The notes: generated by a model not told the origin, from the sequence alone. Counted from the stretch's first letter, positions 11,249-21,534 are shown. The stretch: DNA of 64,000 bases from Symsagittifera roscoffensis (GCF_963678635.1 NC_087066.1:63184282-63248281), one strand, 5' to 3'. Numbers and translations are program-made.

Positions 11249-11372
11249 CCCGGCACCGTCTCTTTGACTCTAGGGTAGTGTCGGAAAGGCCGTGGGGCAC
11301 CCTGCCCCCCAAGAAACAACCGGAACTCATGCCAGGAGGCGGTGTCTGCCAATAGGTGCAGGGAGGCACCAC

Positions 11373-12170
11373 TCTTTCAAGAGTTATATACTCATCTTCT
11401 TCCTGGTAGTCTAGGATGGTGAAGAAGGCTCAGAGGATGAAGGATCTCCACACAATTGTCATTTTGGCGACTTTTTTTCTTTTGTAGTTTAGAGAATTTA
11501 TTAAAATTCGACGGTTCTTTAACGACTGAATTTTGATAGTAACAATGCACGGTTTCAGCCTTCGTGGTTCTTTTTCCCTTATCTTCACCTGTTCAGATGT
11601 TCGTATCGAGGCGACACAACGGCCCGTCTATCAATCGGTTGCTTTTACTTAAGATTGTAATCTGTCATGTTCGTCGGTTAACCTGCAAGCCTGGCCTCGA
11701 AAGCCTTGTATGCTATGAATTAGCCTGAGCTTGCGCTAAATTAACCTGATTAAGTCTTTAATGACCCTCAACCTCTTTAATGTCGCCTAACGCATCCTAC
11801 TAAATTGTATCGTGTGATCGCAAACCTCTAGTCAGTCCCCATCAAATAAAAGCACGTATGGTTATACCATGAATGAGGGGTCAGCTGAGCTGACTCGGGG
11901 ACATGACTGCTATCAAGTTACTCCTCACGGTGTGATCCAACCTCATCCGTTTAGATAGATATGAATGTTTGAAACGAAGTAGTGATATCCATGAGGTGGG
12001 GTCACACCCTAGTATAGTAGCACCGAATACGATGAGCATTAAATTGAGTTCATGAATATATAAAATGTTTTAGACTCACAACCGGTCGGACTGGTTCTCA
12101 CCCTCCTGGTCGCCTCATCCTCCCCTCCTCACAGAGTGGTGTCCATCAGCGCGCTTGTACCGATCCGGGG
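11373..12170. other. retroelement 3' noncoding spacer
   Basis: About 0.8 kb between the accessory ORF region and the env tail without a convincing coding frame on either strand. It may contain regulatory or splice sequences of the element. Confidence 0.45.
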
Positions 12171-12431
12171 TCAACGTCCAGAAACCCCCTTCCACTTGCC
12201 TCGCACATAGTTAAAGCCTCGTCCCATCAGCGGTGTGCTCGACGCCCCACTTCCCTCTGTGGTCCTTGTAAGGTTCACTTCATCGAATGATGAGCTAGCG
12301 GGTACTCTGGGGGGTAGGTATATCTGCCCAGAGGACGAATCACCTCTGGAGGGTCCCTGGGGATAACTGTTGGGTCTCTGTGATCCACCCTCGTAGTTGG
12401 GGTCATATCTAGGTGGCGGCACCCCTCGATG
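12171..12431 (-). pseudogene. env: env cytoplasmic-tail continuation behind an in-frame TGA
   Basis: This frame follows the env TGA (12432-12434) in the same reading frame with no indel. It encodes about 85 Pro/Ser/Gly-rich residues, beginning with a PPPRYDP stretch that contains a PPxY-type motif and ending at a stop at 12171. The simplest reading is that the env tail was originally longer and a point nonsense mutation separated the two. A separate downstream ORF is less likely because no ATG is available. Confidence 0.55.
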
Positions 12432-13700
12432 TCATCCTAGTGGCGCACAACAGTAGGAGTCCTCGAAGTCCGCGCCTCGTTGGCGGCGCCTATTAATTCC
12501 CAGTAAACGCGCCCTCCTTGAAAAACAACGCCAGTAAACGCAGCCTAATAATAAAAAGACTGCGACGAACAACCAGATCACCAGTCCCAGTTGCACAGGT
12601 CCACTGCGCATCATCTGCCAATGAAAAGGGGTGTGTTTGCGTAAAATTTCATCAGCAAAGGGTTTGGCAATCTCCGATAGGGCTTCTTCGTCCACCGACC
12701 CCTCTGGCAACTTGATCAGATTGAGTCGGAGTTCTTCGACCATCTCACTCCTCGCCTGCTCTCGTAAGATCTCCGGTATCATGACTCCTGGGAGGTTCTT
12801 TTCAGCTTCCTCCAAAGTCGCAAACAAGGTCCGGATCAACGGGTGCTGTCTGATTGTCACCGTTAATCCAGTCTCGTACTGGCAGGTCCGTGAGTCTGGC
12901 ACTAGAACCAAAGCACCGTCTGGCGTTTCGATCCTGCCATCGTAACTGGGTCGTAGAAGGCAACTTCTGCAACCGGATATGGGTTCAACCCTCTCGTTAG
13001 CTCCTCTACTGTAGTTGAAAAGCGTATAATCATCGTCCCGTGAAGTTACCAAATAAGTTGAGTCGTCCAGGTACACAGCCGTGGTGATTTCTGGCAGAAC
13101 AATCACCTCCGGAGGGCACAACTTCAACGCATTTGTAGGCAAGTCGAAGAAGAGACCTGCTAGACAAGATGATTCACTACTTCGGGACACCGCAAAAGGT
13201 CGGAAGCAAAGCTTCAACCGGCTGCTTCTACTGCAATGAGCTGAGATCACTTCTACAGATACTTCTGCAAAGTTGTCCCGTCTCTCCGACACCAGCAAGT
13301 GGGTATTTACAAACTTATACTGAGTCGCTGTAGATCCCCCATTCGCCGACTGGGGAAGAGGAGTCGTCCGATAGACGTCGTGCAGGCCCATCGTGTGGTG
13401 TACAGGAATGTTAATCAAAACGTTGATCCCCGTTTCCGTGATCACCGTCGACTGCACCAACTCGAATCCATAGTACGTCATCAGTTCCTTCCTGGGTATA
13501 GCCTCTTGCATCTTATCCAACTGAATTCCATCTAAGATACTCGTCAGTACTTCCGGGGGAACAAGAGTAGCGGGAATATATCCTCGCGTCAAGGAACTCA
13601 ACGCATCGTCCAAGATATACCCGTAATTGTGTACTGCCATTTTGAACGCTATCAGTTCGGCTCTGATGGTGTCAAAAGTCGCTGAGTGGTTCGCAATCAC
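12432..13700 (-). pseudogene. env: env, large membrane-anchored subunit (F1/TM-like)
   Basis: About 420 open codons. The N-terminal part has an LSSLTRGYIPATLVPPEVL stretch of the kind seen in errantivirus and baculovirus F-type envelope ectodomains. A Cys-rich ectodomain follows. Residues about 371-390 form a transmembrane anchor (LGLVIWLFVAVFLLLGCVYW), then a short basic tail (SRRARLLGINRRRQRG). It joins the preceding env piece through a frameshift at about 13690 and is cut at its end by TGA 12432-12434. In the family this protein mediates membrane fusion and entry. This copy is not intact. Confidence 0.8.
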
Positions 13701-14163
13701 TGGAGTACTTCAATGTTTGTCCATAGAGGGAGTTCCAGTTATACATCTTACAGGCATTTTTCTCCTTTCCTTGGTCGTCAGTCCCACCTAGAACATGCCT
13801 CAATAATCCCCTGAACAGTTCGAAGTTTGCATTCGAGTCGTGCGATATCATTTTCAGCTGGGTCTGCGTCTTGTTAAGAGAGTGGCCCAAAAGATGCAAC
13901 CTCTCCCCAGTCTCGAGTACGATGGTCCGGACAGCCCCATCCAAGAACGAAGCTTTGTTGCCCAGCTCATCCAAGTTCGAGTCTCCGTCACAAAGACCAA
14001 AGAAGGAGAAGTAGTGACAAAACCCTTCCTTGAGTATCGGAGCTAACACTATGGCCGCCGCAACTCCTCCCAGCGCTGGCTTGATCCACCTTTTTGCTCT
14101 CGTGGAGCTCCTTTTGTGCTTGTCGACGAAGGTCGTAGCTCGGTTCTTCATCTCGTAGAGCAC
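13672..14163 (-). pseudogene. env: env, cleavage site and fusion-peptide segment
   Basis: A frame of about 163 codons, entered without an ATG. It contains a furin-type RAKR at residues 22-25 followed directly by a Gly/Ala-rich hydrophobic stretch (about 30-42) that looks like a fusion peptide. A Cys-containing, heptad-like region follows (LETGERLHLLGHSLNKTQ). It ends in a stop at 13672 while the protein continues in another frame at 13700, i.e. one frameshift. The order matches F-type envelope proteins, in which the cleavage generates F2 and F1. Confidence 0.75.
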
Positions 14164-14310
14164 GGCCTCTATTTCACTAATTTCGTACTAATGCTTTTGA
14201 ATGCCAGGTAGGTTAGATTCACAAATAATTCCGTAGTGATGTTGTCACCGCAGATCTTGTCATCCCATTTTTTCCAGCTATCCGCCAACATATACTGATG
14301 TTTTGGAAGG

Positions 14311-14529
14311 CTATATCGAGGAGTGTCCGATTAATCGCAGAGACCACGGGGAATGGTACCAAACCCGAGAAGTTTCAATTGCGCTCGTAATGATGAGGGG
14401 AGTCTCCGCCATGAACACTGCTCCGGCGGTATGGTTGATCGTCACTGCCGATGAGGGCCATACTCCAATTAGCAAGAGGATTGCCAGCCCGACCAGCCAT
14501 GAGTTCAAATGTAGATTACAATTTACGAT
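14311..14529 (-). pseudogene. env: env, signal peptide and short N-terminal subunit
   Basis: The frame opens directly after a strong 3' splice site (AG at 14531-14530). It encodes an N-terminal hydrophobic leader (WLVGLAILLLIGVW) followed by PSSA, a typical signal-peptidase context, and then a short ectodomain start. There is no ATG before the leader in this frame, so the start codon would come from a spliced leader exon. It terminates at 14311 and reconnects to the next env piece through at least one frameshift. Confidence 0.65.
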
Positions 14530-14560
14530 CTAAACAGCAATAATAAAAAAAAAGACTAAA
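14530..14560 (-). promoter_or_regulatory. predicted 3' splice site for env mRNA
   Basis: On the minus strand a T-rich tract (T9 then ATTATTGCTGTTTAG) ends in AG at 14531-14530, right at the opening of the env frame. Spliced env messages are established for gypsy-type errantiviruses; the use of this particular site is inferred. Confidence 0.55.
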
Positions 14561-14764
14561 TGAATAAGACCGTCGCATCCCTAAGTATTTGATTTTCCCC
14601 TGGAATTTGGAAAGCCTATAACCATTAAAGTATATCCATTAATTTCATTAAAGATTTTCCTTAAGTTTTAAGTTTTGGTCTTTTTTGGAGGTCCTAATTT
14701 ATCTAGCTAATAGGTATAACGGGGAAAGAAAGTTTTAATAGTGTTTGTCTGATTGGGGTTGGAG

Positions 14765-15245
14765 TTAGCCCCGCTCGAACTCGTCAATCCCAAAGCGAAC
14801 AGGAGGTCGCCGTCTACGACTAGGTCGGCCCTCGCCCTCTGCCTCGTGCTCTCCCCTCAACTCCAAGGACTCGTTAGGTTCTGGTGGAGCAAGTTCCCGT
14901 TCCGCTGGCGCGTTCGGATGGTCGTCTTCCCTTCTGGTCTCCAGTTCGGCTGCGTCGTAAGTCTCCACTACTTCGGCTTCGATTTGGTTCGGATCCTCTA
15001 TTGGGTTAGGGCTCTCTAGGGGTTTGTCGTTCAATCGGGCATTCGGAGGTACTCGTGGGGTAGGTAACCTCAATGGTCTTAACTCGTGGGTCCAATAGCC
15101 ATTTCCAACTCGTCGTCTCTAATTCCAGGGTCGTCAAAGAATCTGACCGACCGTGAAGGGGTCGGACGCTTAGGGTGGGAAGCCTCGTTGGATTGCGGGT
15201 TCTCCTCTACATACGGTTTCAACATGTTAAAATGCAAATACCGGA
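14765..15245 (-). pseudogene. pol: pol C-terminal tail after integrase
   Basis: Two consecutive frames continue integrase. The first (about 15245-15079) includes YLHFNMLKPYVEENP, equivalent to the V-H-x-N-x-LKPY ending of many Ty3/gypsy integrases. The second (15073-14765) is Pro/Glu-rich and ends with RRPPVRFGIDEFERG, resembling the RPPxRYG-like C-terminus of many gypsy pol polyproteins. Separate frames imply frameshifts near 15240 and 15080. Confidence 0.65.
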
Positions 15246-16355
15246 CTTTGCGGGGGTGGAGAGTTTGGCCACCTTGTAATTCACTTCAGAGACTTTAGCC
15301 AAGACCACATAGGGCCCATCCCATGGTAAGAAGAACTTCTTCGATTTTATCTTCTCTTTCGCCCAAACCCACACTTTGTCTCCCGTCGCGTACGGTTCTC
15401 CGTGAACTCTTTTCCGATATTGATCCTTCTGGCGTCGCTGATTAGTTCCCAGTAGCTCTCGAGCGCTGCTATGGGCGTCTCGGAATTGTTCGTCGAGCCA
15501 TTCTACAAACCCATCCTGTGTCGGAACTTCGTCGTAGGGTTTTGGGTAGAACAGGTCGATTGGGTACTGGCATTCCTGTCCATGTACTAGATTGAAAGGG
15601 GTCGCACCGGTTGTTCGGTGGATGGTAGTATTATAGACGAAATTCAAGTAGGGCAATACTGTATCCCATGTCCGGGGGTTGTCCGCGCAGTTTTTTGAAA
15701 TGACGTCCGCAATTACCCTATTATGACGTTCTACCTGTCCATTGCCTTGGGGGTGGTACGGGAAAGTGCGGGATTTATCGATCCCCAGCAGTCGGCACAT
15801 TTCGAGGTTGAGATTGCTCCCAAAGTTCTTCCCTTGATCGGTGTGCAGGATTTTCGGTGCCCCAAACTTGAGTACCCAGTTCTCGACTATCTCCCGGGCC
15901 ACCTCTGCCGAATCCGTGGATACAAGTGGGACGACAATTGCATACTTCGTGAACAAGTCCGTCATCACTAAGATGTGCTTCGCACGAGACTTTGCTGCCA
16001 ACGTCACGGGCCCTAGGATGTCCGCCGCCAATGTGTTGAATCGGATCCCCACTTTAAGCGGGACAAGCCCAGCGACCCTCTTTTTTTCTCCTGTGCTCCG
16101 CGCTGCACAAGTGAGGCACCATTGTATCTTCTTCTCCACGTCTGTCCTCATGGTGAGCCACCAGAACCGTTGACGAATTCGAGCGAGGATCTTCTCAACT
16201 GCAAAGTGTCCGCCGCTAATCTGCGAGGAGTGCAGCTGGTTGAGGATCTCCTTCCTCCCGGTTGCAGGAACAATCGTCTGCAATACCGGACGCAAGTCAT
16301 CCCTTGGGAACCATTTTTTACAGAGCACCCCCCTCGGATACTTAGTTCGTTCCAT
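15219..16355 (-). pseudogene. pol: pol: integrase
   Basis: The longest intact piece of pol (about 378 codons). Zinc-binding HHCC: His42, His50, Cys80, Cys83. Catalytic core D112 (AADILGP), D173 (HTDQGKNF) and E209 (QVERHNR), giving the D-D35-E spacing. A GPY/F-type C-terminal module is present (WDGPYVVLAKVSEVNYKV). All catalytic residues are present, so this domain alone looks undamaged. Its N-terminal start and C-terminal tail are in other frames. It would integrate the cDNA and create the 5-bp duplication seen at the ends. Confidence 0.92.
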
Positions 16356-16578
16356 CTAGACCAGTAAGCTAGGGCCTCGGGTCCGTACTGTGTCGCCTGC
16401 TCTTTGGGAATGAGGTTTGTAGAGAAGATGGCATATCGCTCGCGTCGCCTTCCAACTCCGCCCAATAGAACACCTGAGACATCGCGTCATCCTCTTTTTC
16501 CAGAGTCGATATTTCAGAGGGCGTCCGTTCCCAGGTAATCGTTTCTTCCTCGTCCTCTTCCTGGGTCTCGCTGATCAT
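16148..16578 (-). pseudogene. pol: pol: RNase H-integrase linker in shifted frames
   Basis: Two overlapping frames (16578-16369 and 16465-16148) carry the segment between RNase H and integrase, including ALAYWSRWNELSIRGG, the usual lead into the integrase zinc domain. The switch between frames near 16575, 16460 and 16345 shows several small indels in about 230 bp. Confidence 0.6.
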
Positions 16579-18252
16579 TGTGACAGTTTCGATCGACTTG
16601 GTGCTGCTTTGCTTTCTGTAAGGCCAATTCGAGAGACATGGGCTCTGGGCAAGACCTGAATGCCTTCTGCTTCTCCCCTGGCATCCAGTCGGGCCCTTCT
16701 TCTAGCATCCTGGAAAGGCCCTCCGCGTTTCCATGTTTAGCCCCAGCTCTGTGGACTACATTGAAGTCAAACTCTTGAAGTTGCTGTTGCATTCGGAAGG
16801 TCATTCCATCGGGTTACTTCTACCTAAAGAGCCATTGAAGGCTGGAATGGTCGGTGCGAAAGACAAATTTTACACCCCAGATGTAGGGTTTGAACCATTT
16901 CAACGCTTGCACCCATTTCAACGCTTGCACCACAGCCAAGGCTTCTCGTTTTGTCGTTGAGTAATTCGTCTGTATTTTTGATAGTACCCTGCTAGCGTAT
17001 ACAAGTGGTCTCTCCTCCCCGTTGATGACGTTCGAGAGTACAGCGCCCAAGCTGGTATTGCTCGTATCCGTGTCCAATATAAAGGTTCCCGTGTAGTCAG
17101 GAAATATCAGAACTGGGGCCGTAATAAGCTCTTTCCGTAGTCTATCGAAGGCTGTCTGACATTCGTCGTTCCAGATAAAGGGCACCTTCTTTTTCGTCAA
17201 AGAGGACAAGGGACTCGCAATCCCGGCAAAGTCCTTCACAAATCGACGGTAGTAATTGCAGAATCCAAGGAAAGACATCACCCCTTTAACTGTTTTGGGC
17301 ACTGGCCAATTCTCAACCACTTCAACTTTCTTGGGATCCACTTGGATACCTTCATTTCCAATTATGTGGCTCAAATAAGTCACCTCTTGCTGTACCAACC
17401 TGCATTTCTTCGGCTTCAGTTTCCAATTTGCCTCCCTTAGTAGCTGGAAGGTAGCCTTCAGGTGTGCAAAATGGTCGTCTTCGCACTTGCTATACACCAG
17501 CACATCATCGAGGAATACTAGGGCCCACTTCCACAGGTGGTCCCGAAACAATTCATTCATGAGCCGCTGGAACGTTCCCGGAGCATTGGACAGCCCAAAG
17601 GGCATCATAACGTACTCATAGAATCCTCCATCCGGTGTCACAAAGGCTGTCTTGTGTCGGTCTTCCTCGGCTACAGGCACTTGCCAATACCCACTCGCCA
17701 GGTCGAGGGAAGAGAATCACTTCTGCCCGTTAAGAGCATCGAACGTTTGATGTATCTTCGGAATCAGAAATGCGTCCTTGACCGTTACATCATTCAGCTT
17801 CCGATAATCCACACAGAACCGCCAACTCCCGTCTTTCTTCGTTTGCAAGACAATTGGTGCACTATAAGGGCTTTTTGAAGGTTGGATCACCCCTTTCTTC
17901 AGCATGCTCTTAACTTCGTCCCTGATGATCGGCATCTTTGCGGGAGATGTTCGATGGGGGGAATCTTGATAGGGCCCGAGTCTCCAGTATCAATCCGATG
18001 TGTCACCAATTTAGTTTGGCCAAGTTCGGCATCTGTCAAAGCGAACACATCTCTATAAGTACTGATCAACTGTTTCAGCCGCTCCCTCTCCGTTCCTGTC
18101 ACCTCGGGAGCTGCTAGTTCTAGAATCTTCTCTCTACCTTCATCTAGATGTCGTTTATCCTTTACTTGAAAGTCCATCGACCCTTCCTCTTGCATTCCCT
18201 GCACCTCGTGGTCCTGACTGACGGGGGGCCAACCTTCTACAACATCCCCCAT
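16514..18252 (-). pseudogene. pol: pol: reverse transcriptase and RNase H
   Basis: The N-terminal RT part is at 18252-17899 (LTDAELGQTKLVTHRIDTG). After a frameshift the palm/fingers follow at 17935-16820 (FCVDYRKLNDVTVKDAFLIP, FGLSNAPGTFQRLMN, catalytic VFLDDVLVYS). RNase H follows with FILDTDTSNTSLGAVLS, TKREALAVVQ and RTDHSSLQWL, then HRAGAKHGNAEGLSR. Defects: frameshift near 17920, in-frame TGA at 17717-17719, and TAG and TAA at 16820-16822 and 16814-16816. An in-frame 18-bp tandem duplication at 16895-16930 repeats six residues in RNase H. In the family this makes the cDNA; here it cannot be translated through. Confidence 0.93.
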
Positions 18253-19030
18253 TGCATATGATGACTCAACGTTTGACCCACCAAGAGGAGTGTTAAGGGG
18301 GTACTGTGCGACAAGTTTACGTCCCAGTAAATATTGTCCTCCGGCGGGTGTTTAGGGTATGAGGTCACCTTCAATTTTTTATATTGCAGGGGAACTATAG
18401 ATCCCTCTTTCCGTCCCGTCCAGAGGTTGTCACACTGGAAATCTAACGAGTATTCATGCTCCTTTAAAGACCGAAGTCCTATGATCATTTCCGCTTTCAG
18501 CTCAGGCACCACCAGGCCTTCGACCTCATCGTCGATTGACCCTAGCTCCAAGTTAGCCATCACCCATCCCTCGACTCCCACTTGCCTTCCATCCGCTGTT
18601 TCTAGTGTCCCTTTGTAGGGCCGTAACGGTGGGGCTGTAGTCAAATAATGGTACACCTCGCTTCGTATTAGGTTGATCGTAGCTCCGTACCCACTAGTGC
18701 TTTTACCGGTAGCCCGCCCAAAATTTCTTCCGCTATTAGCCCAAATGGTGCTTCGGGCACTCGGCAAACACTCACGAAATCCAAGGAACTCTCTGTCTGA
18801 CACTGGATACTCGTGAGTTGTTTAGGTTCTTCCAGTCGACTGGGGGTCGTTTGGTGGAATAAAGTCTGAACCTGCACTGTTCCTCGAAAGCCTTCGCCTC
18901 TCATTTGCACCTGAGGGCTCGTCGTGGGGTCCAAGCGGTACATTGAGGGGTTGGAAGTGTGGGATGGGTGATTTACTCGCTGTTGATTTTTTATCTCGGC
19001 CGGGACAAAACCTCCCTGATCCATATTCAA
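18237..19030 (-). pseudogene. pol: pol: aspartic protease, frameshifted at the active site
   Basis: Frame 1 (19030-18668) overlaps the end of gag and runs up to PVKALVGTE. Frame 2 (18803-18237) carries the rest (YGATINLIRSEV and the flap/IIG region LKAEMIIGLRSL). The D-T/S-G-A catalytic loop lies exactly at the switch: one base is missing and the aspartate codon is changed to Gly, so no active protease is possible. The first frame is -1 relative to gag, and the gag TGA (19027-19029) overlaps it, consistent with gag-pol frameshifting in the family. Confidence 0.85.
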
Positions 19031-20130
19031 TGCCCCGGCCCTTGGTAGTTTAAATGATCCAAATTCTTCTGGGGATACTCCTTCGCAAAATGACCCGGCT
19101 GGCCGCAGCCAAAACAGTTCCCACGGGGTATCTGGTTTTTCATTCCGTAACGACCTCCAAGGCCAGGAGGTAAGTTCGATCTATTCTCGCCGGGTTGGGG
19201 TTCGTATAGTTGTCGGGGTCGTTGGGAAGGTTCCGACCGCGGTAAGTTTTCCGGGTGGGGGACGGGGATGATAGAATTAACAAACCTACCCATCATGGCC
19301 GTCATATTCTGCATCTGAGCTAACAGATCATTCTGGACACTCAACAGTTTGTCGATGCGGGGGTCATTGCTCGCCTGCTGACGTCCCTGACTAACTCCCA
19401 CGGGTTGGTTTCGAGGGATCTGTCCGCCTACACTCCGACCAGCCTCAGCACCCGGCTCTGGGACATTTTCGGCAACCCTCGCAAGGTGCATCTTTCTCCG
19501 GTTCCGGGCCCTGGACGTTTTATTCACAAGATCCAAGGCTTGGGCGCGGGCAACTGCTTGCGCTAGGCTTCCTAGATCTTCTCGCAGAAGTAGGTCTTGG
19601 AGGTCCACGTCAAATAGCCCGTCTATGAACTGTTCTCGGTTCAAATCGTCTCGATCTTGAGCTCCCACATTTCCATTAGCAACATCTCCAAGTGATCGGA
19701 TTCGCCGACAGAATTCCCTCAAGCCCTCCTTGTCTCCTTGCATCAGACTTTTGAACTCCGCCCTAGCCGCTGCTTGAGTTTGGAAGGGCATCATACGCTG
19801 GTCTAGTTCGGCCAGCATCCGTTTAAGTGTTGGCGCTGGGAAACCGTCTTCCTCCTCTCTGAAGTGGGCTGGCATGCTGGTAAATTCATCCAGAGCCCAT
19901 CCTGTCAGACACGTAGGCAACACCATCCGAGCCTGTTCATCTTCCCATCTGTTAGCATCCGCAACCCAGGCGAAATGCTTCCTCCAGTCGGCCCAGTTCT
20001 GATAGCTACTGTAGGGAAACCGATCGGGGCGAATGGTGCCAAAGCCAAAGACTCCTTGCTGCCTGTCCAAAGCATTCGCTGCCGCCACAGCAGCCTCTGC
20101 CAATGCAGCTCTATCGTCGTCGTTCATCAT
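19027..20130 (-). CDS. gag: gag polyprotein
   Basis: ATG at 20130, 75 bp downstream of the 5' LTR, opens 367 codons without interruption. The N-terminal half has the helical capsid-like retrotransposon gag fold signature (WADWRKHFAWVAD, MVLPTCLTGWALDEF, EFKSLMQGDKEGLREFCRRI). A basic linker (KTSRARNRRKMH) and a C-terminal zinc knuckle follow. The knuckle reads CFGCGQPGHFAKEYP, so the last ligand of C-x2-C-x4-H-x4-C is Tyr. This may impair RNA binding. Gag would form the virus-like particle and package RNA. Confidence 0.88.
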   Translation of the reverse strand: MMNDDDRAALAEAAVAAANALDRQQGVFGFGTIRPDRFPYSSYQNWADWRKHFAWVADANRWEDEQARMVLPTCLTGWALDEFTSMPAHFREEEDGFPAPTLKRMLAELDQRMMPFQTQAAARAEFKSLMQGDKEGLREFCRRIRSLGDVANGNVGAQDRDDLNREQFIDGLFDVDLQDLLLREDLGSLAQAVARAQALDLVNKTSRARNRRKMHLARVAENVPEPGAEAGRSVGGQIPRNQPVGVSQGRQQASNDPRIDKLLSVQNDLLAQMQNMTAMMGRFVNSIIPVPHPENLPRSEPSQRPRQLYEPQPGENRSNLPPGLGGRYGMKNQIPRGNCFGCGQPGHFAKEYPQKNLDHLNYQGPGH

Positions 20131-20187
20131 CGTGTTTGCTCACGGGATGGTTGTTCGTTCGTTCGCAACTTCAGTCTAAGACAAAGC

Positions 20188-20204
20188 CCACCCAGGAGCG
20201 CCAA
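20188..20204 (-). promoter_or_regulatory. primer-binding site of the retroelement
   Basis: On the minus strand the sequence directly after the 5' LTR reads T then TGGCGCTCCTGGGTGG. TGG is the complement of a tRNA CCA end, as expected for a tRNA-primed element. I did not assign the tRNA species. Confidence 0.6.
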
Positions 20205-21529
20205 TGTCGTCTTTAGGATTTCCACACACGGTCTTGCGAAGCTATCCCTTTTACCGTGCTAAAGCAGGGGGCACTAAGGCTCGGTATTAACGACAATCCC
20301 GAAAGGGTTATGTCAGTGGTGAGTTGTCCTCTACTGTATTCTATTGCTCCCCCTTGGTCAGTGATGCTCTTGCTCGCTATATCTCGCTTGAAGTCGCGTA
20401 CAACGAATTCCTTTCTTTCAAATGAATTCAATATATATAAGTCTGAATACAAAGGGCCTACTAGTTCGGCCAGAGTATAATTTATTAATATACAACAGAA
20501 TGGTTTGCGATCTGTACACGCTTAACAATTTCTTCTGCGTACTCGGTCAGTACACGCGTCGACTAAGCTCTCTGACTTTTGCTAGCTTCTACTCTAACTA
20601 ATATTCCACAAGGCACTTCGACTTGCGTTCTTACTTCACTCGCTGTAAAAAAATTAACTGATGAGTTCAGATAGCGACCACAACTGGGACCTACTGAATC
20701 TTACGTTCGTTAACTCGTTCTCTGTTCAAAATCCGCTCTCGAACCTCCACTTCTTATCTCTATTTGCGCTCCGTTTTTGTTAAAGTCACGCCACTTCATA
20801 TCGGTGTTGTCATCCCCTTAAGCACAACCGCCCCCTATGGTTTTCCCTTTTACCTACTCCCTCTGTCAAAGCTGACGGGTTCTAAGTCCGGGGTTTTTAT
20901 CGACTTGTTCACGTTTCGTAAATACATCCCCCTGCGGTTGGTATCGTAAATCGGGTAAGTAACCGAAGTCGTATGATTCTTATCAGTTAAATCCCCCCTA
21001 CGCTACTTACTTAAATACCAGCTGACTTCGGTGTCAAATCTTGACCCAAGCAACAAAGTCGTACGATCCCAATAAACTAATCATAACTCGATTTTGAACC
21101 AAATTTACTAATATTTTCCCTATCATGTTAGGATAAAGTACACGGTCGGGGATAAGTTTTGCTTTTATACTCGGTAGTACCCCCATGACCCAATTTACCC
21201 TAGGCACATAATTCCGTGCATGTACAATCCCATAGCAATTAGCTACCTACAGGTATAAACCGTTTTCCATTTTCTTAATCCCAGCCAGAGTTAGAGGGCG
21301 AAATGTCAGGGTAAAAGTGCATTTTTCTTCGATTTTACTTCTACTACTTTATTTAGCTTTAAGTCCACTTTTCAATCTTTCTACTTTGTTTACCCTTAGC
21401 TAACAGCCATCCAATTAAGCTATTTAGACCTCATAACGAGAAATGAAATACCTAAACTTAAACCAAGGTAACGATACCCAAGCAGAAAATACGCTAAGTC
21501 GAAAATTTGCTAGAATTACCAATTCTACA
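20205..21529 (-). repeat. 5' LTR (right copy)
   Basis: 1325 bp, matching 9331-10639 at an offset of 10874. The only sizeable difference is a 16-bp insertion (AAGTCGAAAATTTGCT) near 21495-21510, close to the outer end. Because the genes lie on the minus strand, this copy holds the promoter. Confidence 0.93.
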
Positions 21530-21534
21530 GATTG
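21530..21534 (+). repeat. target-site duplication, right copy (GATTG)
   Basis: Exact repeat of 9326-9330. Confidence 0.9.

Larger units (their letters stand above)
9331..21529 (-). mobile_element. env-bearing Ty3/gypsy endogenous retrovirus-like element, complete but defective
   Basis: The element is bounded by LTRs starting TG and ending CA and by a perfect 5-bp target-site duplication. In transcriptional order (minus strand) it has: 5' LTR, primer-binding site, gag, protease, reverse transcriptase, RNase H, integrase with a GPY/F-type module, env with signal peptide, furin-like site and membrane anchor, an extra 3' ORF, polypurine tract and 3' LTR. This is the layout of errantivirus-like Metaviridae. 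Gag is open; pol and env contain several frameshifts and in-frame stops. The LTRs differ at roughly two dozen positions by eye (about 2%), so the insertion is not very recent. Its coding region is GC-richer than the host DNA. Confidence 0.95.

Noticed and set aside
12518-13535. Plus-strand ORFs opposite env
   Set aside because: Antisense shadows of the GC-rich env frame.
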